From Achatina immaculata (lineage: Eukaryota > Mollusca > Gastropoda > Stylommatophora > Achatinidae), in the NCBI GenBank assembly GCA_009760885.1, contig CM019708.1, positions 14,169,531 to 14,233,530 of the forward strand: a stretch of 64,000 nucleotides of DNA. Direction: 5' to 3'. Positions 58,701-64,000 of the stretch are shown here, piece after piece; the first letter of the stretch is position 1, and each line of letters opens with the position of its first letter. The translations under genes and the position numbers were made by a program. The notes beneath the pieces were generated by a model. The model saw nothing but the letters and a program-made list of their open reading frames with translations. It did no database searches and was not told where the DNA came from.

Positions 58701-61019
58701 AATATCATTCCTTTAACTGCTTTTTTGTTATTAACTGAACTCGTAATATCATTCGTATAACTGTTTTCTGTTACCATTTGAAGTTATAATATCATTCCGT
58801 TAACTGTTTTCTGATATCAATTGAACTTATAATATCATTCGTTTAACTGTTTTCTGCTATTAATTGAACTTATAATATCATTCTTTTAACTGTTTTCTGA
58901 TATCAGTTGAACTTATAATATCACTCGTTTAACTGTTTTTGTTCAAACTGATTCTATTTTTCCAACCACCTGTCAAAGTTCAGGCTGTTCAGACTGAAGA
59001 AAGAAGGAAAGAAAGAAAGAAGAAAAAAAGGAGCACATTATAAGCGTAGTTTATTCATTTCTTCGTTCAGTTGTTCTCTTCTTTCAGTTATTGTTATGGT
59101 AGCTTCCATCAACACAGTTATCATATGTTTCCAGGCCGGGGTGTTTGTGTCCAGATCTAGCGTCCAGCTTTATAGAATCAAACGAGTGGAAGTTGTCACA
59201 ATCTTGCAGCTCGTCAACATGATTTTGTGGATCATGGACGTCCATGTGAGTCAGAGATGACTGCTTCTTTCTTTCCCTGCCTACATACAACCTACATGTC
59301 TACCTAACAACCTACGTACCTGCCTGCGCACCTACATACCTGTTGTTGTTCGATCTCCCTGACGCTATGAGGGCGCTGAAGACAGTGTAGTGTCCAATAG
59401 GTTAAAGAAACTATGGTTTCCGTCCTTGAGTGAAGCTAAAGGGGAGGGAATTCAGTGCTTCTTTGGCAGGCTCCACTGCCATGGGGACTGTGGCGATCCC
59501 TGCCCCGGTAGCTAGGCTGGGCAATCTGCAGGGCTGTCAGCACGGAGGTGGGACTGGGGCTTTGTTGACTATGGGGCGCCAACCCTGAAGTAAACGTATT
59601 AGCTATGGGTGGCAGAACACATCTTCAGATAGCGCCTTCACGCTGTCATATCTACCTCCACCTGACCATCACAAATCCGGCAGTCAGTTATCCGGTTCAG
59701 TCAGTTATCCGGTTCAGTCAGTTATCCGACACTAATTTCCACTAGAGACACTGCAGGTTTCCCGGGGTCTCTACAACGACCTGCCACGTTCGATGGCGCT
59801 GGCTGTTGCATCCGCTGGCTTTGAGCGTTTTCAAACACCGGTAAAGCATTTCTAGTTGTCTTTTGTGGGTTTTTATTATAACCTGCTGACATGTAGCCCC
59901 GGGGCATGGCTCTAATGAATACGAACAGTGCTTCTCATGCTGTGACTCGCGACATCACATGCTGTCCATAACAGATATGGTAGAGCTGAAAAAAAAAACA
60001 AACTTGATAGCTGCGTGTCTGTGCCATGCTTGTGTGATTTATACAGCATTGTCTCATCTACAGTTTATGACATAAAGAAACATAAATATTAAATTTACTT
60101 GTAAACTTTACAGTAAACAGCTAGAAAAATTACATATACTTGTAAACTTTACAGTAAACAGATAGGAAAATTACATGTACTTGTAAACTTTACAGTAAAC
60201 AGCTAGAAAAATTACATATACTTGTAAACTTTACATTAAACAGATAGGAAAATTACATGTACTTGTAAACTTTACAGTAAACAGCTAGAAAAATTACATA
60301 TACTTGTAAACTTTACATTAAACAGATAGGAAAATTACATGTACTTGTAAACTTTACAGTAAACAGCTAGAAAAATTACATATACTTGTAACCTTTACAG
60401 TATTTTACTCGTAGTTCATTCAAATTTATTTCCATTTAATGTTTCTTTTTCCTTTATAACCCTACATGTGTTGACTTACAGGCTATTTTAAAGGTAGGAT
60501 GAAGTGGTTAGCTGTTGGATTAAGTGTATTTTAACGCAACCATCAGTAATCCCGCAAAATCGCTCATCTGGCATCCAACAGGTCCTGATATGGTGCCGGA
60601 CTTGAGGTGGTCAAGTGTGCCTACTTTTTTCTTCTCTTTTCTTTTCTTTATATCAGTTTGTCTGCCTATTTCTTTCTTTCATAATCGTTTACATCTGCAG
60701 GTGCTACAATCTTCTCACACCCTCAGCACCGCGATTGTCGTTACTATATCTTCAGTCACACTGTAAATACACAACCGTATGATTTTTAACATAACACGAA
60801 ATACCATACTGAGAGAAGTCACCAGGTTTTGAATTATTTCCCCTTTGTAACAGTACAAGTTCCTGCCCGTGGCAGTTCTTCCTGCGCTGATGATCTACGT
60901 GGGGCTACTGGGCGGGGCTTCATATGTGAACATCTTCTACCTTCTTCTTCACGACACCGGGTTCCAGAAAAAAGACAGAGAACTGTGTGTCAATCTAACG
61001 GGTATCTTTATAACTTTTG
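32735..61019 (+). CDS. CLN3: CLN3 (battenin) orthologue, twelve exons, N- and C-terminal ends missing
   Basis: Twelve phase-compatible exons total 1186 nt, about 395 residues; human CLN3 is 438 residues. Order matches the family without gaps: first membrane segment with GAINNLPYVIVNSAA, then the conserved WSSGTGMAGLLG block, a variable hydrophilic loop, YQ|AGVFVSRSS (human YQAGVFASRSS), and YVGLLGGASYVN near the end. CLN3 is an MFS-like multi-pass protein of late endosomes and lysosomes, required for clearance of glycerophosphodiesters; human loss causes juvenile neuronal ceroid lipofuscinosis. Exons are short (35-212 nt) and introns are 0.3-6 kb and packed with minisatellites and RTE copies. 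The first coding exon must end in phase 0 and was not located; the final exon lies beyond 64000 because 61019 ends in phase 1. Confidence 0.92.
32895..33450. repeat. 53-bp minisatellite, about 10 units
   Basis: Unit CCACCACCAACATAATGCCA + CCAGTACTAACACAGCCATT + ATCATCACCGCTG, period 53 bp. It fills most of the 0.7-kb CLN3 intron, from 80 bp after one exon to 55 bp before the next. Confidence 0.96.
33506..33573 (+). CDS. CLN3: CLN3 exon
   Basis: Acceptor TTATCCTCAG, donor AAAT|GTAAGT. The first base completes a Ser codon, then FNEKNLVGVVFGANVALSVF; it leaves one base (T). Second membrane segment of the family. Confidence 0.9.
33574..34219. other. CLN3 intron without recognised repeats
   Basis: A/T-rich, no coding or repeat signal apart from the splice sites at its ends. 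Confidence 0.6.
34220..34294 (+). CDS. CLN3: CLN3 exon
   Basis: Acceptor TTTCCACACCAG, donor GCAG|GTGAGA. Phase 1 in and out; encodes SLNTFVLLNVSYKLRFLVNG then CIMLA. Third membrane region. Confidence 0.9.
34630..34812. repeat. 29-bp minisatellite, about 6 units
   Basis: Unit GTGTTGCTGTTATCATGGTG + ATTGTAGCT in a CLN3 intron. Confidence 0.92.
35205..35540 (-). repeat. Dispersed repeat D, copy 1
   Basis: The reverse complement shares GTTCTTTGCAGCCGAT.CAATGAA, AGTGCTTCTT.GCAG.TCCAC and ATGGG.ACTGTGGCGATCCCTG.CCCG with copies at 46435-46720, 56700-57050 and 59355-59715. Non-coding, unclassified. Confidence 0.75.
35780..36540 (-). mobile_element. RTE-like retrotransposon 3' part with an internal 57-bp coding repeat
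   Basis: The minus strand has pieces of an RTE reverse-transcriptase C-terminus (TREKGRPRCRWTHDITESLN, HIKRHNSLERLIVEAMVPG) and a (TGAA)n tail near 35782-35795. Upstream minus-strand sequence to about 36540 carries further decayed reverse-transcriptase text. The HIKRHNSLERLIVEAMVPG block occurs three times in tandem at 35945-36110. Confidence 0.78.
36663..36715 (+). CDS. CLN3: CLN3 exon
   Basis: Acceptor TTTTGTTTTCAG, donor CATT|GTAAGT. Encodes GLFGVAYAFNFGFAIACI and ends in phase 0. The donor is the first unit of the 26-bp minisatellite that follows. Confidence 0.9.
36708..37075. repeat. 26-bp minisatellite starting at a CLN3 donor
   Basis: Unit AAGTTTATTGTTGTTAAGTC + CAGCTT, about 13 units. 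Its first unit contains the ATT|GTAAGTC donor of the exon ending at 36715. Confidence 0.92.
37076..38420. other. CLN3 intron, mostly unique, with (TC)n and (TA)n
   Basis: (TC)n at 37958-37991, C/T runs at 38225-38250 and (AT)n at 38378-38420. No gene signal. Confidence 0.6.
38421..39425 (-). mobile_element. RTE-type retrotransposon fragment (family B3), internally deleted
   Basis: The (TAAGATA)n tail is at 38421-38440, then the family B C-terminus. A deletion at about 38568 joins the tail to the HMFSRYL/ENIWN region, and farther on come GVKQGCILSPLLFGITIDFI, LYNGYAYTVKTEEGMSEWFQ, the FDN/SI motif A region and EEMAGFRKGRSC. Flanked on both sides by (AT)n, the likely target. In a CLN3 intron, antisense. 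Confidence 0.85.
39495..39529 (+). CDS. CLN3: CLN3 micro-exon (35 nt)
   Basis: Acceptor ATACTGCAG, donor GAGAA|GTAAGT. Encodes AVVGSTAAFGE plus two bases. Matches the human stretch ending GLGE, just before the conserved WSSGTG block. Confidence 0.88.
39796..39896 (+). CDS. CLN3: CLN3 exon with the conserved WSSGTG block
   Basis: Acceptor GTCAGTGTCAG, donor TTTG|GTAAGT. Encodes NLGFLLWFPSSLVNAWSSGT followed by GMAGLLGSSLYIIF. WSSGTGxAGLLG is the most conserved motif of CLN3 proteins. The last roughly 20 nt plus the donor are repeated in tandem downstream (44-bp period). Confidence 0.93.
39876..40025. repeat. 44-bp repeat spanning a CLN3 exon end and donor
   Basis: TACATCATC...TGGTAAGTGTTGCATGTATCAGTCTTA occurs first across the true donor at 39897, again at 39941 (TACATCATCACTG|GTAAGTG), and a third time in decayed form near 39985. 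Spacing 44 bp. Confidence 0.85.
40150..40350. repeat. Dispersed repeat E, copy without the RTE insertion
   Basis: Homologous to the two flanks of the insertion at 1135-1620 but continuous here, so it shows the pre-insertion arrangement. Confidence 0.7.
40383..40975 (-). mobile_element. RTE/BovB-like retrotransposon 3' fragment (family A)
   Basis: The minus strand encodes AVITSNGKCRTEIRNRIGQA, then MRNILANTSLS, CYIEPILLYGNESWTI, EMWFISRMLRIPWTAKITNE and a decayed REMILDSLTG tail, ending in TGATGATAATGA. Closely related to 1245-1482. Antisense in a CLN3 intron. Confidence 0.85.
41233..41868. repeat. 32-bp minisatellite, about 20 units
   Basis: Unit GTAGGGAGGTTCTCTTAACA + GGGCACACACAT, with shortened GTTTTCAACAG variants. 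In a CLN3 intron. Confidence 0.96.
42226..42280 (+). CDS. CLN3: CLN3 exon, predicted short exon (55 nt)
   Basis: Found by phase requirement: the exon before ends in phase 1 and the next needs phase 2, so a length of 1 modulo 3 is needed. This block has acceptor CTCAAACACAG, donor ACCAA|GTAAGT, length 55 and no stop in the right frame (GCVVGSGEQKTDKLRNLT). Its sequence is weakly conserved with human, as expected for the lumenal/cytosolic loop here. It lies between a 32-bp minisatellite and an RTE insertion. Confidence 0.72.
42542..44020 (-). mobile_element. RTE/BovB-like retrotransposon (family A3) with 11-bp target-site duplication
   Basis: Element 42553-44009 on the minus strand, flanked by perfect TCACATAAGAT copies (42542-42552, 44010-44020). 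It reads from SVFIALPKKQGADEYEDHGT through GKIKPEITEEQCGFVEGKGK, FIYYCKAFDKVRHTEI, GVRQRCVLSPNIFSLY and NNLRYADDTVLIAKSE to FYGCEA, and ends in a (TTGA)n tail. 5'-truncated; one frame is open for 284 codons but a (TA)n expansion and frameshifts interrupt the rest. Confidence 0.92.
43681..43754. repeat. (TA)n microsatellite inside the RTE coding region
   Basis: About 74 bp of TA between the EGKGK...and TLMERS blocks of the reverse transcriptase, the same position as the short TA tract at 15759-15775 in copy A2. Confidence 0.95.
44408..44920. repeat. CAC/CAA trinucleotide-rich repeat
   Basis: Irregular (CAC)n, (CAT)n and ACAACTACAATCACC units. The Gly/Cys/Asp- or Val-rich frames through it are artefacts. 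In a CLN3 intron, 480 bp before an exon. Confidence 0.95.
45394..45605 (+). CDS. CLN3: CLN3 exon: membrane segment plus hydrophilic loop
   Basis: Acceptor TTTCGTCTCCTAG, donor GAAG|GTAATG. Begins YAFLLTTPIVLLYWLGYFVI (membrane segment) and continues into an acidic, Asn/Ser-rich loop with NSSEE. The loop corresponds to the variable cytoplasmic loop of human CLN3. Phase 2 in, phase 1 out. If unspliced it would stop four codons later. Confidence 0.88.
45770..46140. repeat. About 43-bp minisatellite, 8-9 units
   Basis: Unit ACACACACAAAGAATAACTA + GAAGAACAGAACACATCATA + CCAAC, with variable AC length. Confidence 0.92.
46235..46432. repeat. About 38-bp repeat, 5 units
   Basis: Units with TTATGTTACTGGTTCTTGTT + CTATGTATAGTTTGTG. 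Confidence 0.88.
46435..46720 (+). repeat. Dispersed repeat D, copy 2
   Basis: Shares ATGTTCTTTGCATCCGATAC, CAGGCTCCACCACCATGGGA and GTTACTGGGG with the copies at 35205, 56700 and 59355. Confidence 0.7.
46915..47178. repeat. About 31-bp minisatellite, 8 units
   Basis: Unit GGGGTACACGGCTGTTCTCA + AGCCGGAAACC with length variation. Confidence 0.9.
47270..47535 (+). mobile_element. tRNA-derived SINE
   Basis: A box GCTGGCTGAGTGGTTATG and a near-perfect B box GGGTTCAAGTCCC at the right spacing, followed by an unrelated body and TTGCATGGAAACGGGGATTT near the end. Resembles a type-II (Leu/Ser) tRNA head. In a CLN3 intron, sense orientation. Confidence 0.75.
47813..47917 (+). CDS. CLN3: CLN3 exon; 3' boundary uncertain
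   Basis: Acceptor TTCTATATCTACAG. Encodes GDSAVSDKDSLISEESTCSR then IFRCLKLVLWLAV, the end of the loop (with a DSLI acidic dileucine-like motif) and the start of a membrane segment. The phase-compatible donor is GCAA|GTTCTG (end 47917), which is weak; CTGGCA|GTTAAT (end 47907) is an alternative that breaks phase with the strong acceptor of the next exon. A missed short exon in the repeat-rich intron is also possible. Confidence 0.75.
48395..49130. repeat. 27-bp minisatellite, about 27 units
   Basis: Unit AGAGTCTAGGGTGTTGCTAA + TCCTGCC, period 27 bp. Each unit holds a branch-point-like TGCTAAT followed by CTGCCAG. The 280-codon frame on the minus strand is an artefact. Confidence 0.96.
49305..51595. 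repeat. 30-bp minisatellite, about 76 units, acceptor-like
   Basis: Unit AGTCTGTTCTCTCTCTACCC + TGGTTGTTTC, period 30 bp over 2.3 kb. On the CLN3 sense strand each unit is a pyrimidine tract with CUCUCU (a PTB-type motif) ending in TTTCAG, i.e. a consensus-like 3' splice site. Long frames of up to 359 codons on both strands are artefacts of the in-frame period. Confidence 0.97.
51745..51910. repeat. About 30-bp minisatellite, 5 units
   Basis: Units with GTTTGCTCTGATTAGTCCAG + AAAACTA. Confidence 0.85.
51955..52185. repeat. 46-bp minisatellite, 5 units
   Basis: Unit AAGTTTGATATGAATAACCC + ATCATGTAGTGTTAATGATG + AAAGAT. Confidence 0.93.
52355..52615. repeat. 30-bp minisatellite, about 9 units
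   Basis: Unit ACCACTGACATAGTGTTAGT + GCCCATATTT. Confidence 0.93.
52765..52845 (-). mobile_element. Possible tRNA-derived SINE fragment
   Basis: The reverse complement has GGATAAGTGGTAAAGCAGC (A-box-like) and a degenerate TGATTTGATACC where a B box would be. Weak. Confidence 0.35.
52855..53025 (-). mobile_element. RTE-type retrotransposon, short 3' end (family B4)
   Basis: Same 3' end as 11598-11760 (ATATCCTTCCCGTGCCGTTA; GGATTTTATGCC), with a decayed (TAAGATA) tail. Less than 200 bp, 200 bp before a CLN3 exon. Confidence 0.8.
53223..53347 (+). CDS. CLN3: CLN3 exon
   Basis: Strong acceptor CGCTTTTTTGTCCAG, donor TATCAG|GTACGTAAG. Encodes QLCAVYMFEYVAQACAAK followed by a loop ending LQLCYQ, phase 0. 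Aligns with human VVVYFAEYF...LYQ. It is preceded by 2.3 kb of acceptor-like 30-bp repeats and followed by donor-like repeats. Confidence 0.9.
53935..54885. repeat. 24/28-bp minisatellite, donor-like units, array 1
   Basis: Units GTCGTAGAGATAGGATGTAA + GTTT, with a 4-bp TATG insertion in about a third of them; about 38 units. Every unit contains GTAAGT in the CLN3 sense direction. Confidence 0.96.
54886..57050. repeat. 2.66-kb tandem duplication, copy 1 unique part
   Basis: Matches 57630-59712 at an offset of 2656-2657 bp. It holds an extra 110-bp internal repeat (TGTTGTCGATTTTTGGACGA twice, at 55040 and 55142), a 43-bp minisatellite (56025-56285), the frameshifted CLN3 exon and repeat D. 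Confidence 0.93.
56479..56588 (+). pseudogene. CLN3: Duplicate CLN3 exon with a one-base deletion
   Basis: Nearly identical to the exon at 59135-59245, with the same acceptor and donor, but GCCGGGTG has three Gs instead of four, so it is 110 nt. Inclusion would shift the frame within three codons. Either a decayed duplicate exon or a homopolymer miscall; if the G is really present, the gene would carry two in-frame copies of a phase-0 exon. Confidence 0.85.
57051..57625. repeat. 24/28-bp minisatellite, array 2 at the duplication junction
   Basis: Same units as 53935-54885 but shorter (about 22 units) and richer in GTAAATTTGTCG and TTTATCG variants. It begins directly after TTCAGTCAGTTAT of copy 1, marking the duplication junction. 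Confidence 0.95.
57626..59715. repeat. 2.66-kb tandem duplication, copy 2 unique part
   Basis: Second copy, with scattered single-base differences from copy 1 (for example in the 43-bp units at 58750-58925). It contains the intact CLN3 exon 59135-59245 and a further copy of repeat D (59355-59715). Confidence 0.93.
59135..59245 (+). CDS. CLN3: CLN3 exon, intact copy of the duplicated exon
   Basis: Acceptor ATATGTTTCCAG, donor CCAT|GTGAGT, 111 nt, phase 0 at both ends. Encodes AGVFVSRSSVQLYRIKRVEV and then VTILQLVNMILWIMDVH; human has AGVFASRSS at this point. This is the second copy of a 2.66-kb tandem duplication and keeps four Gs (GCCGGGGTG), so the frame is open. Confidence 0.92.
59716..60069. 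other. CLN3 intron, non-coding
   Basis: Unique sequence between the duplication and the 41-bp array; nothing recognised. Confidence 0.5.
60070..60405. repeat. 41-bp minisatellite, 8 units
   Basis: Unit ACTTGTAAACTTTACAGTAA + ACAGCTAGAAAAATTACATA + T, alternating two sequence variants (GCTAGAAA / GATAGGAA). Confidence 0.94.
60406..60853. other. CLN3 intron end, non-coding
   Basis: No repeat or gene signal apart from the acceptor at 60853. Confidence 0.5.
60854..61019 (+). CDS. CLN3: CLN3 exon near the C-terminus
   Basis: Acceptor CCCTTTGTAACAG, donor TTTTG|GTAAGC. Encodes YKFLPVAVLPALMIYVGLLG, then GASYVNIFYLLLHDTGF, a charged KKDREL loop and LTGIFITF. Human has YEGLLGGAAYVN here. It ends in phase 1, so one more exon must follow; the remaining intron to the window edge contains a retrotransposon. 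Confidence 0.92.
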
Positions 61020-61129
61020 GTAAGCTGAAGAGTTACTTGGGTGCACTGACAGAAAGTTGTCTCCTGTAGTTCTATTGTTTCGTTTGTCTGGAATTTATTA
61101 TTGGTAAGAATTAATTAAGCAATATTAAG

Positions 61130-64000
61130 TGGCAGGTCCAGCCAAGCTGGGATGGTCTGCGCGGGTAGGGGTCAGTCGAAACTTGCACCCTGGTCCTCCA
61201 GGGTTGGGGGGTTGAAGCACGGGGCCAACAACCCCATCCCCGTTAACAAGATTAGTGTTACAGAAGCCTCGAAATTGGACGGATAAAAATGGATTACGAC
61301 CTTGTAACATAAAAAATATTATGAGATTTGGAACATGGAATATAAGAAGTTTATACAGACAAGGGGCAGTTAAAGAATGAGCAAATAAACTAAGTAGGTA
61401 TGACATGGATGTTACAGCATTACAGGAAATCAGGTGGCTTGGAGAAGATAAAACAATCATAGAAGAAATGGTACTAGTATACGGAGGTATTACCAATGGA
61501 AGACATGAACAGGAGACAGGTTTTGCTGTCAATAGAAAAGTAAATGGACTTAGTGATGGATTTCAGTGGCACCAATGAAAGAATCAGCAGCCTCCGCATC
61601 AAGAGAACAAAGAAAAATATAACAATGATGAATGTGCATGCGCCAGCAGAAGATACAGAGGATGAAGTCAAAGATGAATGTTACAAAACACGTTAGAGAG
61701 AGTAATAGAGAAGACATAGAAACATAATATACTGATAATACCAGGAGATTCCAGTGCAAAGGAAGAATCATACAGACACATCACAGGAAAAGAAAGTCTG
61801 CATGAAACATCTAATGATAATAGATGGAGACTAATAAATATGGCAAAAACTTATGGAATGAGAATAAGTAGAACACGTTTTCAAAGTAAAAACATCCATA
61901 AACAAAAATGGAAATCCCCTGATAATCTAACATGCAACCAGATAGACCATGTTTTAATTGATACCAAGCACACAACAAACATGGTTCAGATCAGAAGTTA
62001 CAGAGGGGCTGAATGCAGCACCGACCACTATCTTGTGGCAGCTAAATTAAAATTCAGTCTGAAGAAACATTTTTGTAGTAAATTAAATAAAATCACAGTA
62101 ATAAACAGAGATGCTTTGAAAAGAGAAGAAACCAAATAAAAATTCAGAAAAGAGCTAAACCATAAGATAAACACAAGAGGGAATAAAGAAAATAAAAGCG
62201 TTGATGACAGATGGGAAGATATAAAAAATAATTATAAAGAACATAGCAGAAGAATGCCTGGGAGTCAAGACTATAAATAAAAGAAAGAACTGGTTCAATG
62301 AAATCTGCAGAGAGGCAGTCATAAAGAAAAGAACAGCAAGACAGATATGGTTGAATGACATGAACAAGAAAACAAATGAGGAGAAGTACCATACACACAG
62401 TGTAAAGAAGCTCAAACAAAAACGACAATATATGAAAGACGTGGTAAGCGAGATGCAGACATGCCATCAAAATAAGAAAAATAGAGAATTCTATAAAGAA
62501 CTGTGAACAGTAAAGCAAGGGTATAAACAACATCTGCAGAGCTTGAAGGATAGTAATGGAAACATGATAAAAATTGAAGAAACAATCCACATCAGATGGA
62601 AAGAATATCTTGAAAAACTACTAAACTGTGAAGAGACTATAAACGCATTACCATGAGAAGAAATACAGACTTGTGAACCTGAAATAGAGGAACCAGACTT
62701 AGAAGAAGTCATCTACAGTATCACGCTTCTACGAAACAACAAGGCAACTGGTTCAGATAGAATTGCTGCAGAACTGATTAAAGAAGGAGGTCTAAATATA
62801 CATGAAAAGATATATGCACTAATACAACAAATATGGAGAGAAGAAAAATTTCCTAGTGAATGGAGAGAATTATTACTGATCCCAGTATTAAAAAAAAGAT
62901 GATAAGAGCAAGTGTGAAAACTACAGAGGAATATCATTACTACAAACAAGCCACAAAATACTATCTGTTATATTTTTAAATAGATTAAAACCATACAATG
63001 AGAACATACTGGGAGAGTATCAGGTAGATTTTAGGAAGATTAGATCAATTGTAGACCAAATATTTTATCCATGTCAAAGAGTAGAAAAGTACTGGGAATA
63101 TAGAAAAGAAGTACATAATATCTTCATTGACTTCAAGAAAGCCTATGACAGCATAGATAGGAGCAGCTTATGGAAAATCTTGAAAGAATTTGAGATACCT
63201 AATAAATTAATGAATTTGATCAAAATATACACGGAGGATGCACAAAATATAGTAACATATAATCCTTTTATATAAGATACGATTTAAAACAAGGTGATAC
63301 ATTATCTCCATTATTATTCAACCTAGTACTAGAAAGGTAATCAAAAAGCGAAAGAAGAAAGCAGTACATAAGAACCAGCTAAAATACTAGAATGCGCTGA
63401 TGACATCGATCTAGTGGGGGATACTATGCAAAAAGTCATCAATACCTGTATACACCTGAGAGATGTAGCACTAAAAGTGGGCTTGACCATTGCCACCAGA
63501 TAAGACAGAGTATATGAAGATAGCAAGAGATCAGAGGTAGAATGATTCAGATTATATAAATGTTGGCGATGTGATCATTAGGAAAGCAGAAACATACAAA
63601 TGTCTAGGCATAACCTTCAACAGAAGCAACACATTAAGCGAGAATATTAAAATCAGAGTACAGACAGGGAATATAATATGCTTCACCTTGCACCCCCCCC
63701 CCCTAAAATCCAAAATCCTGCCCCAAAACACCAAAAGAACAAACTACAAAACTATAATAAGACCAGCCGTCATGTATGGATCAGAAATGTGGAGTACAAC
63801 GAAGAAAGATAAACAACAATTGCAGATCTTTAAGAACAAGATGCTAAGAAAAATCTTTGGGCCCATAAAGGATACCTACAGTGAAGAATGAAGAGCTAGA
63901 AAGAACACTGAACTGAACAGCTTATTTACAACCCAACAAATTTTAAATGTCTTGAAAATGAACAGGCGACGCTGGCTGGGCCATATAGAAAGAATTGAAA
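61130..64000 (+). mobile_element. RTE-like non-LTR retrotransposon with endonuclease and reverse transcriptase, decayed, open at the right edge
   Basis: 5' leader at 61130-61315 (CTTGCACCCTGGTCCTCCAG). APE-type endonuclease from 61316: MRFGTWNIRSLYRQGA, ALQEIRWLGED, NQIDHVLIDTK and STDHYLVAAKL. Reverse transcriptase: NNKATGSDRIAAELIKEGG, NYRGISLLQTSHKIL, FIDFKKAYDSIDRSSLWKIL (motif A), CADDIDLVGD (motif C, Tyr replaced by Cys), YKCLGITFNRS, RPAVMYGSEMWSTTKKDKQQ, and RRRWLGHIERIE at the edge. Many stops and frameshifts, so inactive. It lies in the last CLN3 intron, sense orientation. Confidence 0.9.

Overview
The window is eukaryotic genomic DNA: GT-AG introns, tRNA-derived SINEs, many RTE-type non-LTR retrotransposon fragments, MITEs and a very high load of minisatellites. 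The organism is most likely a lophotrochozoan invertebrate, probably a mollusc and perhaps a gastropod; that is an inference from gene and repeat style, not a proof.

Two protein-coding genes can be assembled from splice sites whose reading phases agree. (1) On the minus strand, 3200-10613, three coding exons join into a continuous 1171-codon protein with one C4 zinc ribbon, which I do not recognise as a named family. Its start is fixed by an in-frame stop in the same exon, and an upstream non-coding exon with a YY1-like promoter motif may lie near 18774-18870. (2) On the plus strand, 32735 to 61019, twelve small exons encode about 395 residues of a CLN3 (battenin) orthologue, a multi-pass late-endosomal/lysosomal membrane protein. 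The first coding exon (N-terminus) was not found, and the last exon (about 25 residues by comparison with human CLN3) should lie beyond the right edge.

Layout. 1-3200: 3' flank of the zinc-ribbon gene with a SINE and an RTE insertion. 3200-10650: zinc-ribbon gene, with RTE fragments in its introns. 10650-18870: probable first intron or upstream region, holding two MITEs, a 41-bp minisatellite, RTE fragments and a perfect-looking 1267-bp tandem duplication. 18870-32734: repeat-dominated DNA with a 1327-bp tandem duplication, 30-, 32-, 35- and 27-bp arrays, two RNase H fragments of I-like retrotransposons and the remains of a ZMYM1-like hAT transposase. 32735-61019: CLN3, whose introns carry about fifteen minisatellites, an RTE copy with an 11-bp target-site duplication, and a 2.66-kb duplication that copied one coding exon; one copy has lost a G. 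61130-64000: a decayed RTE-type element with endonuclease and reverse transcriptase, running off the end.

The two genes show no sign of acting together. The most unusual signal is that several CLN3 introns contain minisatellites whose units include the neighbouring splice site or mimic one (tandem GTAAGT donors, tandem pyrimidine-tract/CAG acceptors), alongside the duplicated exon.
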